Shown in pieces: positions 17,462 through 27,766 of a DNA stretch of 64,000 nt; position 1 is the stretch's first letter; each line of letters starts with the position of its first letter. Origin of the DNA: Microbacterium sp. Yaish 1 (lineage in GTDB: Bacteria > Actinomycetota > Actinomycetes > Actinomycetales > Microbacteriaceae); contig NZ_NPMR01000001.1 of the NCBI RefSeq assembly GCF_002245215.1, positions 1,409,888-1,473,887 of the forward strand, given 5' to 3'. The notes beneath the pieces are model-generated. The model was not told where the DNA came from, searched no databases, and worked only from the letters and a program-made list of their open reading frames with translations. Position numbers and translations under genes: made by a program.

Positions 17462-18019
17462 CTACTTCCGCAGTTCGAACGTCGTCGCGCCGACCTTGAT
17501 CGGCGCCCCCACGACGACCGGAACCGGAGAAGCGACGCGCTCGCCGTCGTGCCACGTGCCGTTGGTCGAATCGAGGTCCTGGATCATCCACTGGTTGCCC
17601 CACAGCACCAGACGCGCGTGGTGGCTCGACGTGTAGTCGTCGCGGATGACGAGACCCGACTCGCTCGAGCGGCCGATGGTCAGCGGCTCGGAGCCGAGCG
17701 GAAGCTCCAGGCCGGCCTTGGGGCCGCTCGTGATGACGATGCGCGACACGGCGTCGGTCGTCGCCTTTCCGCCCTTGCCTGCCGGGGCCGGGGTGCCAAC
17801 CGCGCCGACGGCGGCGGTGGCGGCATCCGGAGACGACGTGGGGGGCCGGGTGACCGCGGGGCTCGCCGCAGGCGCGGCGCCGGCCGCCGCCGGCTCGGGG
17901 AGCTTGCGCACCTTCACGCCGAACAGGTCGGCGCGCAGCGAGTACACGACGGCGAACACGAAGAACCACAGCAGGACCAGGAAGCCGATCTGCAGCAGCA
18001 GGAGGGTGAGCGGACTCAT
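17462..18019 (-). CDS. fhaB: FHA-domain protein FhaB (FipA-like)
   Basis: The 185-residue protein has an N-terminal transmembrane helix (about 5-27), an Ala/Pro-rich linker and a C-terminal FHA domain. The phosphothreonine-binding residues are seen in IGRSSES, SSHHARL and DLDSTNGTWHDG. FHA proteins dock kinase substrates, and FhaB links PknA/PknB signalling to division and wall synthesis. The ATG overlaps the fhaA stop. Confidence 0.94.
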   Translation of the reverse strand: MSPLTLLLLQIGFLVLLWFFVFAVVYSLRADLFGVKVRKLPEPAAAGAAPAASPAVTRPPTSSPDAATAAVGAVGTPAPAGKGGKATTDAVSRIVITSGPKAGLELPLGSEPLTIGRSSESGLVIRDDYTSSHHARLVLWGNQWMIQDLDSTNGTWHDGERVASPVPVVVGAPIKVGATTFELRK

Positions 18020-18756
18020 CGGGCTTCACCTCGCGTGTCGTACATGCGGGTCGCGTCGGCCGCCGACATCCGCGGACGTGCGGGAGCCTGGGCCTGCGGG
18101 ACGACGCGGAAGACGATGTCGGTGCGACCGATGCGCACGACGCCGTCCGACGGCAGGGCGGCCTCGCTGACGCGCGCGCCGTTGAGCTGGGTGCCGTTGG
18201 TGGAGCCGAGGTCGCGCACCATGGCGCGCTCGCCGTCCCAGAGGATCTCGACGTGCTTGCGGCTGGTTCCGGCATCCGGAATGGTGATGTCGGCGTCGCT
18301 GCCGCGCCCGATGACGGTGCGGGCTGCGACGATCGGATGACGCGTCCCGTCGATGTCGAGCACGGCCTGCCACGACACGCGGGCGCCCGCGTCCGAGTTG
18401 GAGTCGACGCGGACGGTGCCCGTCGACAGCTGCGGGTCGGCCTGGAGCGTCACGGTCACGGCGCCCGAGAACGAGTACCCCTGGGCCTTCGCGTGCTTCT
18501 CGACCATTCCGCGCAGCTCGTCGAGGAGAGCCGGCCCGATCGCGTTCATGCGCTCGGCGTCGTTGTCGGACAGGCGCACCGTGAAGGCGTTGGGCACAAG
18601 GATGCGGTCGCGGCTGACGACCGCGGCCTTCTTGTCGAGTTCGCTGCGGAGGGCCGAGGCGATCTCCACCGGCTGGACGCCGCTGCGAAAGGTCTTGGCG
18701 AAGGCGCCGTTGACGGCACGCTCGAGACCCTTCTCGAAGCTGTCAAGTAGTCCCAC
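18016..18756 (-). CDS. fhaA: DUF3662 and FHA domain protein FhaA
   Basis: The start is GTG 18756, preceded by a GAGGAG ribosome site. The first residues read as the conserved MGLLDSFEKGLERAVNG. Residues 1-115 form the DUF3662 domain and the last 100 residues form an FHA domain with VIGRGSDADI, SRKHVEI and DLGSTNGTQLNG. In mycobacteria FhaA is phosphorylated by PknB and binds the MurJ pseudokinase region. It is the first gene of the seven-gene operon that runs to pknB. Confidence 0.95.
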   Translation of the reverse strand: MGLLDSFEKGLERAVNGAFAKTFRSGVQPVEIASALRSELDKKAAVVSRDRILVPNAFTVRLSDNDAERMNAIGPALLDELRGMVEKHAKAQGYSFSGAVTVTLQADPQLSTGTVRVDSNSDAGARVSWQAVLDIDGTRHPIVAARTVIGRGSDADITIPDAGTSRKHVEILWDGERAMVRDLGSTNGTQLNGARVSEAALPSDGVVRIGRTDIVFRVVPQAQAPARPRMSAADATRMYDTRGEAR

Positions 18757-18897
18757 TGGGCTCCTCAGGCAGGCGGATGGTTGCTTCATCGTAGTCAGCG
18801 AGGCTGAACGGACCATGCATTGGGCCTCCGATCGCGGCTCAGGAGCCGCCATCGGCGTGATATCCTCGGGAAGTTGAGTTCGTGCAAACACGTTCTC

Positions 18898-18981
18898 GCG
18901 CGAGTGGCGGAATAGGTAGACGCGCTGGCTTCAGGTGCCAGTGCCCGCAAGGGCGTGGGGGTTCAAGTCCCCCCTCGCGCA
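18898..18981 (+). tRNA. tRNA-Leu (CAG)
   Basis: The 84-nt class II tRNA has the acceptor stem GCGCGAG/CTCGCGC, anticodon stem-loop CTGGC-TTCAGGT-GCCAG (anticodon CAG), and a long variable arm TGCCCGCAAGGGCG. The T-arm is GGGGG-TTCAAGT-CCCCC. CCA is not encoded. Confidence 0.97.
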
Positions 18982-18989
18982 CAGTGAGA

Positions 18990-19026
18990 CGAAGGCCTCC
19001 GACCGGGAAACCGGCGGAGGCCTTCG
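18990..19026 (+). terminator. Hairpin terminator after tRNA-Leu
   Basis: CGAAGGCCTCCG (18990-19001) is perfectly complementary to 19015-19026, with a nested CCGG-GAAA-CCGG hairpin inside. It lies 9 bp downstream of the tRNA. Confidence 0.8.
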
Positions 19027-19125
19027 GCGTTCGATCCCGATTCTCTTATCGAGCGCACATCTCGCGCCGATACGTTCGCGCGGTCGCCGCCGGCGGCGCC
19101 GTGTGTTGACGAACCGGGAGAGCCG

Positions 19126-20367
19126 ATGCCCACGACTGTTCTGCTCGTGATCGGCCTCGCCTTGTTCATCTGGGCGCTGTGGAGCCGTCTGTTCCGGCGG
19201 GCGAGCGTCAACGGGCCGATCGTCATGACGGCCATCGGCCTCGTCGCGGGGGCGCTCCTGCCGACGCAGAACCTTCTGTTCATGGAGTCGAAAGTCACGC
19301 TCGTGCTGGCGGAGGTCGTGCTCGCGTATCTGCTCTTCGTCGACGCCCTCGATGTCCGGGGCTCGTTGCGCTCGCAGTTCACGGGCGTCCCCGCGCGACT
19401 CCTCGGCATCGGGCTGCCGTTGTCGCTGCTGCTCGTGCTCGCGGTCGGTCTGATCCTGCCGCTCGGTCTGTCGATCGCCGTGATCCTGGCGATCGCGTGC
19501 ATCGCGGTTCCCGCCGACTTCGCCCCCGAGACCTCGCTCGTTCGTGACAGTCGCGTGCCCGCTCGGGTGCGTCGGTGGTTGAGCGTCGAGAGCGGTTACA
19601 ACGACGGCCTCGTGTCGCCGCTGCTGCTCGGCGCCCTCGCCTTCGCCAGCGCGGGGAACACCGGTGACGCGGGACGAGCCTTCGCCGTCGCGGCACCCGC
19701 GGGCGTCATCGCGATCGTCGTAGGCGGACTCCTCGGCCTCGGCATCGGCGTCACGACGCGGTTCGCCGATGACCGCGGTTGGACCGAGGCGCAGAGCATG
19801 CGGATCGCCTTCGTCGCCGCGCCCGTCGTCGTGTTCGCGGCGGCCGTCATGCTCCACGGCAACGGCTTCGTGGCCGTCTTCGTGGCCGGGTTCGTGATCC
19901 GCGTCACACGAGGGGCCAACGGCATCCCGCGGGCCGAGCTCGCGCTCCTCGAGGACCTGAGCTGGCTCGCCAACCTGCTGCTCTGGCTGGCGTTCGGCTT
20001 CGCCGCGATCATCCTGCTCAGCGAGACCTACGACTGGTGGCCCGCGATCGTCCTGGCGCTGGTCGCGCTCACCGTCGGCCGCTTCGTGCCGGTGGCTCTG
20101 GCCCTTCGGGGCAGCAACGCCACCGCCAAGGAGCGGTTCTTCATCGCCGCCATGGGGCCGCGCGGCGCGGCATCCATCGTGTTCGGCCTGATCGCGGCCA
20201 ACGCGCTTCCCGGCGAGGACGGCTTCCTCGTGCTCGCCGCCACCTGCATGGTCGTCCTCGGCAGCGTCGTGCTGCACGGGATCGGCGGCCCGCTGCTCGT
20301 GCGACGTCTCTGGGGTGCACCGCGAGCCGACCATGACCGCCAGCCGACAGTGAAGGAGTCCTCGTGA
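19126..20367 (+). CDS. Cation:proton antiporter, CPA1/NhaP-like
   Basis: The 413-residue protein has about 12 transmembrane helices. It contains CPA signatures including [32 protein letters not shown], in which the ESGYND block is the typical ion-binding TM5 region, and a C-terminal [14 protein letters not shown]. It exchanges Na+ or K+ for protons across the cytoplasmic membrane. The ATG has a GGGAGA site upstream. The next gene starts inside its stop codon (GTGA). Confidence 0.9.
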   Translation: MPTTVLLVIGLALFIWALWSRLFRRASVNGPIVMTAIGLVAGALLPTQNLLFMESKVTLVLAEVVLAYLLFVDALDVRGSLRSQFTGVPARLLGIGLPLSLLLVLAVGLILPLGLSIAVILAIACIAVPADFAPETSLVRDSRVPARVRRWLSVESGYNDGLVSPLLLGALAFASAGNTGDAGRAFAVAAPAGVIAIVVGGLLGLGIGVTTRFADDRGWTEAQSMRIAFVAAPVVVFAAAVMLHGNGFVAVFVAGFVIRVTRGANGIPRAELALLEDLSWLANLLLWLAFGFAAIILLSETYDWWPAIVLALVALTVGRFVPVALALRGSNATAKERFFIAAMGPRGAASIVFGLIAANALPGEDGFLVLAATCMVVLGSVVLHGIGGPLLVRRLWGAPRADHDRQPTVKESS

Positions 20368-20954
20368 ACGCAGCCGTCCGACAGGTCGATCTCAGACCCG
20401 CCGACGAGAACGAGCGGATGTCGTTCGCCCGGCGACTGCAGGCGTCGTTCGCGCTCGCCGTGACCGACAGAGGCCCGAGCGCGGACGTCCCGACGCCCTC
20501 GGACCGCGAGGTGTTCGCCTCGTTCGACGACCCGGCCTCGGGGGTGTTCGACATTGTGACGGAGGGCGAGGTCGTGGGCGGCGCGGTCATCGCGGGCGAC
20601 GACGATCGCCGCTCGCTCGAGCTCTTCTTCATCGATGCCGGCGCTCACGGGCGCGGGCTGGGGCGTGCCGCCTGGCGAGCGATCGAGGCGCGCTACCCGG
20701 ACACCCGGATCTGGGAGACCCACACCCCCCACTTCGAGGTGCGCAACATCCACTTCTACGTCAACGTGTGCGGCTTCCACATCGTCGAGTTCTTCCACCC
20801 CGGGCATCCGCTCGAACACCCCGGCGAGGCGCCGGGGGACGAGGACCACTCGCCCGAGGTCGACGAGGACGTGCCGGAGCTGATGTTCCGGTTCGAGAAG
20901 GTGATGCCCCGCACCGTTACGACGCCGGGGCCTCCAGGGCGACCTTCGGCTTAG
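20364..20954 (+). CDS. GNAT family N-acetyltransferase
   Basis: The 196-residue protein starts at a GTG overlapping the antiporter stop, preceded by AAGGAG. The acetyl-CoA site is recognisable as [21 protein letters not shown], and [21 protein letters not shown] follows as motif B. The substrate is unknown. Its last 38 bp overlap the 3' end of the convergent jetC gene. Confidence 0.82.
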   Translation: MNAAVRQVDLRPADENERMSFARRLQASFALAVTDRGPSADVPTPSDREVFASFDDPASGVFDIVTEGEVVGGAVIAGDDDRRSLELFFIDAGAHGRGLGRAAWRAIEARYPDTRIWETHTPHFEVRNIHFYVNVCGFHIVEFFHPGHPLEHPGEAPGDEDHSPEVDEDVPELMFRFEKVMPRTVTTPGPPGRPSA

Positions 20955-23900
20955 CCCAGGAGCGGCCGCGCGTGTCCTTGAGGATGTCGTACTCGACGTC
21001 GACGTGCGGCTCGATCGCGCTGTACTTGTCGTTCGGGGCGCCGATCACGAGCTGGAAGCCGAGCCCGCGCCACGCTCCGATCGCACGCTTGGTGAAGTGG
21101 GCGTCGGCCTTGATGAGGGCCTCGTCCATGAAGACGGGGGCGTAGCGGGGGCGCTCGGCGCTGGCGTCGCCGAGCTGGTAGCGGAGCGCCGCGCCGACGA
21201 TGAAGGCGATGAGCTCCTGCGACTCGCCGCCGGATTTCTCGCCGATGTGGTCGTACAGCGCGACGTGCTTCTTCGTCACGGCATCCACGCGCTCGGCGCT
21301 CACGCGAACGTGGTTGCGCACGTCGATGAGGTCGCCGAAATCGGGTGCCGACCGCCGCATGTGCCCGATGAGGCGCGACATCCGGCGGTAGGCGTGCTCG
21401 CGCTCGTCATCGGTCGTGGCGTTCTCGATGAGCCCGCGCACCTCGCGCAGCTCGCGCCGGAAGCGCCGGCGGGGCTCGGACTGGTTCTCGCGCGTGGTGA
21501 TCTGCAGGCGATGGTCGTCGTCGTAGAACGGCAGGTCCTGCATGATGCGGTTGATCGGCTCGATGCGATCACGGATCTCGCGGATCGATCGGCTGAGCGT
21601 CGAGTCGAGGTTCGTGAGGTCGTTGCCCGACAGTTTGAGGAGGCTGTCACGCCACTCGGCCTCGAGCTCGTGCAGCCCGCTGGTCTCGAGCGCCTGGAGA
21701 GCGCGTTCGAAGTCGTCGATCGAGGTGTCGGGGTCGGGCAGCAGGTTCGGATTCGGCCACCGCTCGAGGAAGCTCACCATGATGCGTCGCAGGCCATCGC
21801 GGCTCTCGTCGAGGGCGTCGACGGCCGCCCGTCGGTCCTCTGCGAGGCGCTGCGCGGCCGTCGCGAGTGCTGCGGAGAAGCGGTTCAGCGCCTCGGACGG
21901 GCTGGCGTCCGAGGTCGGCCCATCGAGATGGAATCGCTCGTCGAGGAACGCGGACTGTGCGGCGGAGAGAGTACGCCCTGCCCGCTCGGCGTCGTCGAGC
22001 ACGGACTGATCCGAATCGACGTCGTCGATCACCTCGGCCCAGTGCGCCTCGATCTGATCGCGCTCGATCGACACGCGGGCGATCTCGTCGCGCAGGCGGG
22101 CGATCCGGTCCTTGATGTCGGAGATCCGTCGCTGCACATCGGCGATCTCGGGGTTGGCGGCCGTGACGTCGCTCTGCACGCCGATCCAGCGATCCCGTCC
22201 CGCGGTGACCGCCTCGACATCGACCTCTTCCCAGGTCAGGTCGGTGATCTTGGCGTACACGGCAAGGCGCGAGTCGACCGTGTCGAGCTCGGTCTCGGCG
22301 GCCTTCCGCTCCCGCAGGGCGTCGTCGAGACGGCGGCGAGCGTCGTCGACGAGACGTGCCACGTCGTGCCGGCGTCGCTCGTTCGAGAAACCGAGGACGT
22401 TCTCGCGGCCGTGGCCGCCATGCGCGCCGCGGTTTCCCTGCGCGACCTGTCCCGTGATCGTGAGCGCCATGCGGTGCTTCGGCAGCTCGGCGCTGGAATC
22501 GACGCAGACGTATCCGTGACGGGTCTCGAGCCGCTCCTGCAGCCAGCCGGTGAACGGCGAGCTCTGGTAGTCGAGACGCCCGGGCAGGGTCTGCGGGTCG
22601 AGGTTGGCGACCGGCTCCAGGCCGGCGTGCACGCCCTCGAAGCGCAATCGCACGGGGGTGTGGACCGATTCGATCGCCGCCCGGAACCGTCCTAGATGAG
22701 CGGTATCGATCAGCACCGTCGTGGCGAAGCCGCCGAGCGCGAGGTTGAACGCCTCTCGCCACGGCTCGAACTCAGTGCGCACCTCGACGAGCTCGCCGAC
22801 GAACGGAAGGTCGGCTGTCGTGAGCCCGGCGGCCTCCGCGAGCCGCTCGCGCGACTCGTGCAGAGCGGGTGGGATGTTGCCGTGACGAGAGGCCACGCGC
22901 TCAGCCTCCGCCTCCAGTTCTGCGACCTCGATCCGCGCGGCTTTCGCTGTGGACGCGGCTTCAGCGAACGCGGAGCGAGCACGGGCCTTCGCATCGGAGT
23001 CGGCGAGCTCTGCCCGGGCGCGGGAGATGAACGCCGTGAACTCGTCGCGGTTCGAGAGTTCGACGCCCAGACCGCGGAGGGCAACGTCGAGCGCCTCGCG
23101 GTGTCGCCGGACGTCGGTGAGCCGCCGCTCCACCTCGCGCAGTTCGCGCTGCGCCGTGGCCAGGCGATCCCCGCCGGAGAGCCGGAGCACGTCGATCAGG
23201 CCATCGCGCTCCGCCTCGGCGCCATCTGCGAGAGCACGCTTCTCGCGAAGCGTGACCTCGGCCGCGGTCTTGCGTTCGCGCAGCTCGGTCTCGACGTCGC
23301 GCAGCATCCCCAGGCGTCTGTCGGCTCGCCAGAGGGTGGCGAGCGACCCGGCATCCGAGAACGAGCCGACCTCGTCGATCAGGTTCACGCGCTCGGCGGC
23401 GGCGGCCATCTTGGTGCGCAGCTGCGGGATGGGTGTGAGCGCGGTCACCTGCTGCCGGGCCGTCAGCATGCGCATGCGCGTGCTCTCGAGTCCGTCGAAG
23501 TGCGCGACGACGGCGTCGGCCGTCTCCATCGTCTCGGGCTCTTCGAGCACGAGACGCTTGTAGAGGTCATCGACGGTCGTGATCTGCTGCCCGGCCTGGA
23601 TGCGGGCGAGCAGACTCATCGCCTTGGCACCGGCCCCCGCTGCCCCGATGCCCAGCACCGCGTGCAGGCGGGCCGAGAACTCGCGGTCCGTTCCCACGGG
23701 CTCCAGGCCGGCGTCACGCACGGCGGCGTCGGAGAGGCGCTGCGCGGCGGCCGGTTCGAGCGAGCGGAGGTCGAAGGCCCGATCGGTCGTCGCCCGCACG
23801 CGCACGGTGTCTTCGAGCACGCGAGCGCTGGCCGGGATGTACCAGGCGCGCAACGCCGTGAACTGCGACCCGTCGTGATCGATCCACGTCATCGAGACGG

Positions 23901-24276
23901 CGGTCCAGGTGTCTTCGCCGTCGCCGCGGAGGACGGTCATCTTCGTGCCGTCCTCGGTGCGCGACTCGTCGATCTTGCCGCGGCCGTAGGAGAGGATGTT
24001 GCGCTGCTCGGAGCCGCGCGGACGACCGGTGACGCCACCGTTCGAGGCGCCGTTGAACGGAGTGGTGTGGGGCATCATGAGCGCGATGTACGCGTCCATG
24101 AGCGTGGACTTGCCCGACCCCGAGCCACCGCACAGAAGAGTGGCACCGGGGGAGAAGCGCACGCGATGGGCGCCCTCGTAGCCGCCCCAGTTGATGAGCT
24201 GAAGGTCTTCGGCGAGCCACTGCTGGCCGCGGGATGCCGCCGGGATGAGCCCGAACAGCGTCTCGAGCATCGTCAC
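20917..24276 (-). CDS. jetC: Wadjet JetC-like SMC/SbcC-family ATPase
   Basis: The protein of about 1119 residues has an N-terminal P-loop (GGSGSGKST near residue 50) and a long coiled-coil middle rich in Glu, Arg and Ala heptads. A hinge-like region containing [15 protein letters not shown] lies midway. The C-terminal ATPase half carries the signature-like [15 protein letters not shown] and Walker [10 protein letters not shown]. This is the SMC-like MksB/EptC/JetC architecture that extrudes plasmid DNA. The GTG at 24276 overlaps the jetB stop. An ATG two codons later is equally possible. Confidence 0.88.
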   Translation of the reverse strand: MTMLETLFGLIPAASRGQQWLAEDLQLINWGGYEGAHRVRFSPGATLLCGGSGSGKSTLMDAYIALMMPHTTPFNGASNGGVTGRPRGSEQRNILSYGRGKIDESRTEDGTKMTVLRGDGEDTWTAVSMTWIDHDGSQFTALRAWYIPASARVLEDTVRVRATTDRAFDLRSLEPAAAQRLSDAAVRDAGLEPVGTDREFSARLHAVLGIGAAGAGAKAMSLLARIQAGQQITTVDDLYKRLVLEEPETMETADAVVAHFDGLESTRMRMLTARQQVTALTPIPQLRTKMAAAAERVNLIDEVGSFSDAGSLATLWRADRRLGMLRDVETELRERKTAAEVTLREKRALADGAEAERDGLIDVLRLSGGDRLATAQRELREVERRLTDVRRHREALDVALRGLGVELSNRDEFTAFISRARAELADSDAKARARSAFAEAASTAKAARIEVAELEAEAERVASRHGNIPPALHESRERLAEAAGLTTADLPFVGELVEVRTEFEPWREAFNLALGGFATTVLIDTAHLGRFRAAIESVHTPVRLRFEGVHAGLEPVANLDPQTLPGRLDYQSSPFTGWLQERLETRHGYVCVDSSAELPKHRMALTITGQVAQGNRGAHGGHGRENVLGFSNERRRHDVARLVDDARRRLDDALRERKAAETELDTVDSRLAVYAKITDLTWEEVDVEAVTAGRDRWIGVQSDVTAANPEIADVQRRISDIKDRIARLRDEIARVSIERDQIEAHWAEVIDDVDSDQSVLDDAERAGRTLSAAQSAFLDERFHLDGPTSDASPSEALNRFSAALATAAQRLAEDRRAAVDALDESRDGLRRIMVSFLERWPNPNLLPDPDTSIDDFERALQALETSGLHELEAEWRDSLLKLSGNDLTNLDSTLSRSIREIRDRIEPINRIMQDLPFYDDDHRLQITTRENQSEPRRRFRRELREVRGLIENATTDDEREHAYRRMSRLIGHMRRSAPDFGDLIDVRNHVRVSAERVDAVTKKHVALYDHIGEKSGGESQELIAFIVGAALRYQLGDASAERPRYAPVFMDEALIKADAHFTKRAIGAWRGLGFQLVIGAPNDKYSAIEPHVDVEYDILKDTRGRSWAKPKVALEAPAS

Positions 24277-25010
24277 AGCTCCTCCTCCTGAGGTTCGTCG
24301 TCGCCTTCTTCGTCTTCCTCGGCGGTGATGCCACCCGTGTCGTCCGCCCCCGACCGGTCCCGCAGCCACTCGCGCAGTTCGCGCAGCTTCTCGGCGCTGA
24401 GGACGATCTCGACGAGCGGACTGATGCGGAAACGGCCCGTCGTCTCCTCGTCGACGATGCCGTCGCGGGCGAGCCGGTCCATCGCCTTGCGGATGAGTCT
24501 CTGTCGCTTCGCGGTGTCGCCCTCGGCATCCGCGAAGTAGCTCATCACGGTCTGCTCGACGTCTTCGATGTCGACCCGGGCAGCCGGCTCCCCGGCCGCC
24601 GATTCCCGCTGGTACACCGTGCGCAGGTGCACGAGGACGAGGGTCTCGGAGCGCGTGTATGCAGCATCCCGAAGCAGGATCGGAACATCGAGCTCGTCCG
24701 AGCGCACCTGTTGCTTGTAGGCGACGCCGCGGTCGTGGTCGATCACGAGCCGCACGAACAGGTCGTTGAGGCGCGATTCGACGAGCTGCTGATTGTCGAG
24801 GAGGGCTGTCCACTCCTCGCGGTTGCGGTCGGCGAGCACGAACCGCCGCTGCAGCAGGTGGACGAGCACGCGGCGCACCGCGGGATCGAGAACTCCGCGA
24901 TCGCCGGGGAAGAGCTCGCCGAGATCGTCCTCCATCGCGGCGGGCTCGACGAATGCGCCGTCGCCCGGGGCCTCGTCTTCAGCTGTGCCGAGGGTGGCGG
25001 TGTCAGTCAT
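24273..25010 (-). CDS. jetB: DUF4194 protein, Wadjet JetB-like (MksE/kleisin partner)
   Basis: The 245-residue protein has DUF4194 features: a winged-helix region with [41 protein letters not shown], and a second winged helix ending [17 protein letters not shown]. The C-terminal tail is strongly acidic. In Wadjet and Mks systems it bridges the kleisin JetA and the ATPase JetC. It overlaps jetA by 8 bp at its start and jetC at its stop. Confidence 0.87.
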   Translation of the reverse strand: MTDTATLGTAEDEAPGDGAFVEPAAMEDDLGELFPGDRGVLDPAVRRVLVHLLQRRFVLADRNREEWTALLDNQQLVESRLNDLFVRLVIDHDRGVAYKQQVRSDELDVPILLRDAAYTRSETLVLVHLRTVYQRESAAGEPAARVDIEDVEQTVMSYFADAEGDTAKRQRLIRKAMDRLARDGIVDEETTGRFRISPLVEIVLSAEKLRELREWLRDRSGADDTGGITAEEDEEGDDEPQEEEL

Positions 25011-26475
25011 CGTTGGACTCCTTCGAGGTGCGGGCGGTCACGGACCCGAAGGCGAAGCGCCGGGTGGTTCCGTCCGGGCGACGCGCCTCGACCACCGAGA
25101 GGTCGTCGCCCTCGCGCATGCCGTTGCGGTGGGCGATCTCGAGGAGGCCGACCAGGTCGACCGGGCGGCGCACGTCGTCGTCTGCGGCGAGGAAGGCCTC
25201 ACCCAGGTCGAACTCCTCGCCGAGGGCCGCGACGTGTGCCTCGAGCTCGGCGTAGCGCGGACCGCCCCACGCGCGCGTGTCGGCATCCAGAATCTCCGCG
25301 TCTTCGTCGGACGCTGTCAGCGGTGCCGGCGCACGGGGCGGGCGGATGTCGGTCGTCGACTGCCGCAGGTGGCGGATGTCTGCCGTCGGCAGGCTGCGGA
25401 CCGGGTCGACCGTGGCCTCGGACGACGTGCTGTGCGTCCAGACCTGCAGGCCGGCCATGACATCCCGAAGCAGATCGTCGACGTGGCGATCACGGATGGG
25501 GTCATGGGTGCGCACCTGCGCGGTGATGACCCGCGACGCACGGCGCTGCGCGGTCAGAACCTCTTCGACGCCGAGTTCGACGCGCCGTCCGATCGCGTCG
25601 AGCTCGGCGCGCTGCTCGGCGTCCATCAGGCGCGAGAAGGGCTGCGTGAGCAGAGTGTGCAGCTGATCGGTGAGGCTGTCGATGCGTTCGGGATCGCCGA
25701 TCAGCCTGAGCGCGCCGGCGAACGCCCGGCCTTCCGGTGTGGACTGCATGACGTACTGCCCGCGCTGCAGGTACTCGCGCAGCACTTCGCCGGTGGGTCG
25801 AACATCGCGCCGGAGGTCGGCGACGACATCGCGCTGCATGGCCTTGATCGACTCCGCGACGCGCGTGAAGTCGGCGGGCAGCTCACGTGCCAGGTGCAGC
25901 ACGTTCTCGGCTTCTTCGAGCAGCTGCTCGTCGTCGATCGGCTCGGACTCCCCGAGCTGCAGGCGTGCGATCTCGGCGTCGAGCGCGTCGCGTTCGCGGA
26001 TGAGGCGCGCGAGGCGCACTTCTGGGTCGGTCTCGGCGTGGTCGGAGAGTCGCTCGACCGCCTCGAGGAGCGTGCGGACGCGCGAGTTCGACACGCGAGT
26101 GCGGCCGCCGGTGGTGCGTCCGGTGATCTCCAGCGCGCCCACCGCATGCGCCGTCAGCCGGTAGACCTCGACGTCGCCGTCGATCTGGGGGACGAGCCAT
26201 CCCACCCGCACCCAGTAGCGGCAGATCTCACGGGCTGTGCCGGCCGGCAGCGCGCGGTCGTCCTCGTCGTATCCGGCCGCACGCAGCTCGTCGAGGATCT
26301 CGGCGACTTCGGCGTGCGCATCCGAGATCTCGACGGACGGCCGGTCGACGGAGAAGACGAGCGAGAGCGTTGCGACCACGAACGGCGCGTAGCGGCCGTG
26401 GAGGAGATCGAGCGTGGGGGTGCGGAACGCCGACAACGCACGCACATATGCGGCCTCAGCGCGAGTACTTCCCAT
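25003..26475 (-). CDS. jetA: DUF3375 protein, Wadjet JetA-like kleisin
   Basis: The protein of about 490 residues matches DUF3375: the N-terminal [21 protein letters not shown], a helical middle with [15 protein letters not shown], and a long coiled-coil-like region. I place the start at ATG 26475. The 25 codons upstream fall in a repeat shared with 34.7 kb, and a GATACT -10 element (26485-26490) lies about 9 nt before this ATG. JetA is the kleisin of type I Wadjet. It is the first gene of the jetABC operon. Confidence 0.87.
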   Translation of the reverse strand: MGSTRAEAAYVRALSAFRTPTLDLLHGRYAPFVVATLSLVFSVDRPSVEISDAHAEVAEILDELRAAGYDEDDRALPAGTAREICRYWVRVGWLVPQIDGDVEVYRLTAHAVGALEITGRTTGGRTRVSNSRVRTLLEAVERLSDHAETDPEVRLARLIRERDALDAEIARLQLGESEPIDDEQLLEEAENVLHLARELPADFTRVAESIKAMQRDVVADLRRDVRPTGEVLREYLQRGQYVMQSTPEGRAFAGALRLIGDPERIDSLTDQLHTLLTQPFSRLMDAEQRAELDAIGRRVELGVEEVLTAQRRASRVITAQVRTHDPIRDRHVDDLLRDVMAGLQVWTHSTSSEATVDPVRSLPTADIRHLRQSTTDIRPPRAPAPLTASDEDAEILDADTRAWGGPRYAELEAHVAALGEEFDLGEAFLAADDDVRRPVDLVGLLEIAHRNGMREGDDLSVVEARRPDGTTRRFAFGSVTARTSKESNDD

Positions 26476-26492
26476 CCATGCAACAGTATCCG

Positions 26493-26539
26493 GCGCGCCG
26501 ACATCGAGCCGTCGCGTCAGATCCCGTCGAGCGTCGGCG
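26493..26539 (+). repeat. Left direct repeat bounding the arsenic island (candidate attL)
   Basis: These 47 bp match 34688-34734 in the same orientation with four mismatches, including an identical 24-bp core (26511-26534). The copy lies just upstream of jetA. The other copy covers the stop codon of a GNAT gene. Together they look like attachment-site repeats made by integration. Confidence 0.7.
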
Positions 26540-26595
26540 AATCGCGCCATCCGCGCGTTCGCGACCGGACGCAGAACACCGGTGGGGGCCCGAGC

Positions 26596-26814
26596 CTACG
26601 TGCCGGCTGGGGCGTTGTCGTATCGGAGTATGTCGCCGGGCTGGCAGCAGAGCACCTCACAGAGCGCAGAGAGCGTGGAGAAGCGGACGGCCTTCGCGCG
26701 ACCGTTCTTGAGCACGGCAAGGTTCGCTGGCGTGATTCCTATCGCCGCGGACAATTCAGCGACGGTCATGCCGCGCTCGTCCATGAGCCGGTCGATGTCG
26801 ACGACGATCGGCAT
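26596..26814 (-). CDS. Small XRE-type helix-turn-helix regulator
   Basis: The 72-residue protein is almost entirely a Cro/C1-type DNA-binding domain (MDERGMTVAELSAAIGITPANLAVLKNGRAKAVRF), ending GDILRY, as in the YozG-like group. The ATG overlaps the DUF2975 gene stop by one base. Pairing of such a regulator with a DUF2975 membrane protein is common. It lies inside the island next to the left repeat. Confidence 0.87.
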   Translation of the reverse strand: MPIVVDIDRLMDERGMTVAELSAAIGITPANLAVLKNGRAKAVRFSTLSALCEVLCCQPGDILRYDNAPAGT

Positions 26815-27290
26815 CAGATGACCTCCGCAAGGTCGTATCGCATGGACGCGGACTGCCGAAGCAGCGTGAACAGCACGGCCAGGATCAATGTCGCCGCGGC
26901 ACTGACTCCGATCGCGGCGAGCATGCCGAGCATGAGCGCCGGCGGCGTGACGTGCGCGGCGTTGAGCACCACGAACATCGCGAGGGTGCTGAGCCCGATC
27001 GCGGCGGGGCACCACGTCAGCGCGCGCACCCACGCGAAGGCGTCGGTCGTGAAGATGCTGTCGTCGCGCACAAGATCGAGCAAGCGCCACGTGACGATGA
27101 CCGCTGCCTGACCGCAGGCGATGACGAAAGCTCCCCACCCGATGATGACGGGCTCGATGCTGGCGACCTCCGCGTAGGCGCTGGCGAGGCCGGCGACGTT
27201 CGCGGGGATGATGAAGAGCTGGAGCGCGAGCCCGATGAGGGCAAGTACGGCGAAGACGATCTTGGCGGTGGCGATCAGGGTCCGGTTCAT
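26814..27290 (-). CDS. DUF2975 family membrane protein
   Basis: The 158-residue protein has four transmembrane helices and a central LLDLVRDDSIFTTDAFAWVRALTW loop, matching the DUF2975 pattern. The ATG at 27290 has AAGGAG 8 nt upstream. Function is unknown. It is probably controlled together with the XRE protein through the palindrome at 27310-27339. Confidence 0.85.
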   Translation of the reverse strand: MNRTLIATAKIVFAVLALIGLALQLFIIPANVAGLASAYAEVASIEPVIIGWGAFVIACGQAAVIVTWRLLDLVRDDSIFTTDAFAWVRALTWCPAAIGLSTLAMFVVLNAAHVTPPALMLGMLAAIGVSAAATLILAVLFTLLRQSASMRYDLAEVI

Positions 27291-27309
27291 ATCGCGCTCC
27301 TTCACTAGG

Positions 27310-27339
27310 TATCGAGAAACGATAGATCGTTTCTCGATA
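27310..27339. promoter_or_regulatory. 14-bp inverted repeat upstream of DUF2975/XRE operon
   Basis: TATCGAGAAACGAT at 27310-27323 is perfectly repeated in inverse at 27326-27339, with a 2-bp spacer. It lies about 20 bp upstream of the DUF2975 start, where an operator would be. The XRE protein of the operon is the likely ligand (inference). Confidence 0.6.
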
Positions 27340-27766
27340 GGTGCCTACCCCCTGGGCGCGTAGCGGCCGGGATGCCGGCCGGGTCAGCTGGCTCCACAGC
27401 GTGAACCAAGTACCTGGCGATGGTCGGCTTTAAACGATCGCTTACGGCAGGCTCGTGACATCGACGAGCAGCTGCGCGACACGCCGGGGACCGATCCGCC
27501 GAAACCCCCTGCCGAAACCCCCCGCCGAAACCGATTCGCACCGAAACCTCAGCAGTAACGTTTTCGGCATGGCACATGAGGTCGGCAACGCCCGAGTTTC
27601 GAAGCGGGAGCAGGACCCGAACGCGCAGGCCGCCGAGCTCCGGGTCGCTGGCGGCGAACGTGTTTTCATCGATCACGGCGAATCGAGCAGGGGGTTATCG
27701 GCTGAACCCCAGGTAAGCGGGATGTCTCGCCCTGAGGAAACGAGTGATCGCAGAATTCAGATGAGA
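27340..27766. other. 427-bp gene-poor stretch with GCCGAAACC repeats
   Basis: I see no convincing gene. At 27498, 27511 and 27524 the motif GCCGAAACC repeats with a 13-bp period. A related CACCGAAACC follows at 27539, and an inverted GTTTTCGGC lies near 27560. A minus-strand open frame across the area (27305-27676) has no recognisable domain. The stretch could be a remnant of a recombinase or mobile element end, but nothing proves it. Confidence 0.4.

Noticed and set aside
9701..18340. Long open frames on the plus strand opposite the fhaA-pknB operon
   Set aside because: They are antisense shadows of GC-rich genes. They encode Arg/Gly/Ala-rich low-complexity proteins with no domains and no ribosome sites.
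18898..18981. tRNA-Leu as an attachment site for an island
   Set aside because: No second copy of the tRNA end is present, and the genes that follow (antiporter, GNAT) look like core genes.
21004..24291. Long plus-strand frames opposite jetC
   Set aside because: They cover a clear SMC-like ATPase on the other strand and have no recognisable family features.
27305..27676. Minus-strand open frame as a recombinase gene
   Set aside because: No catalytic residues or domain could be recognised and the frame runs through the iteron-like repeats. It was left as unassigned.
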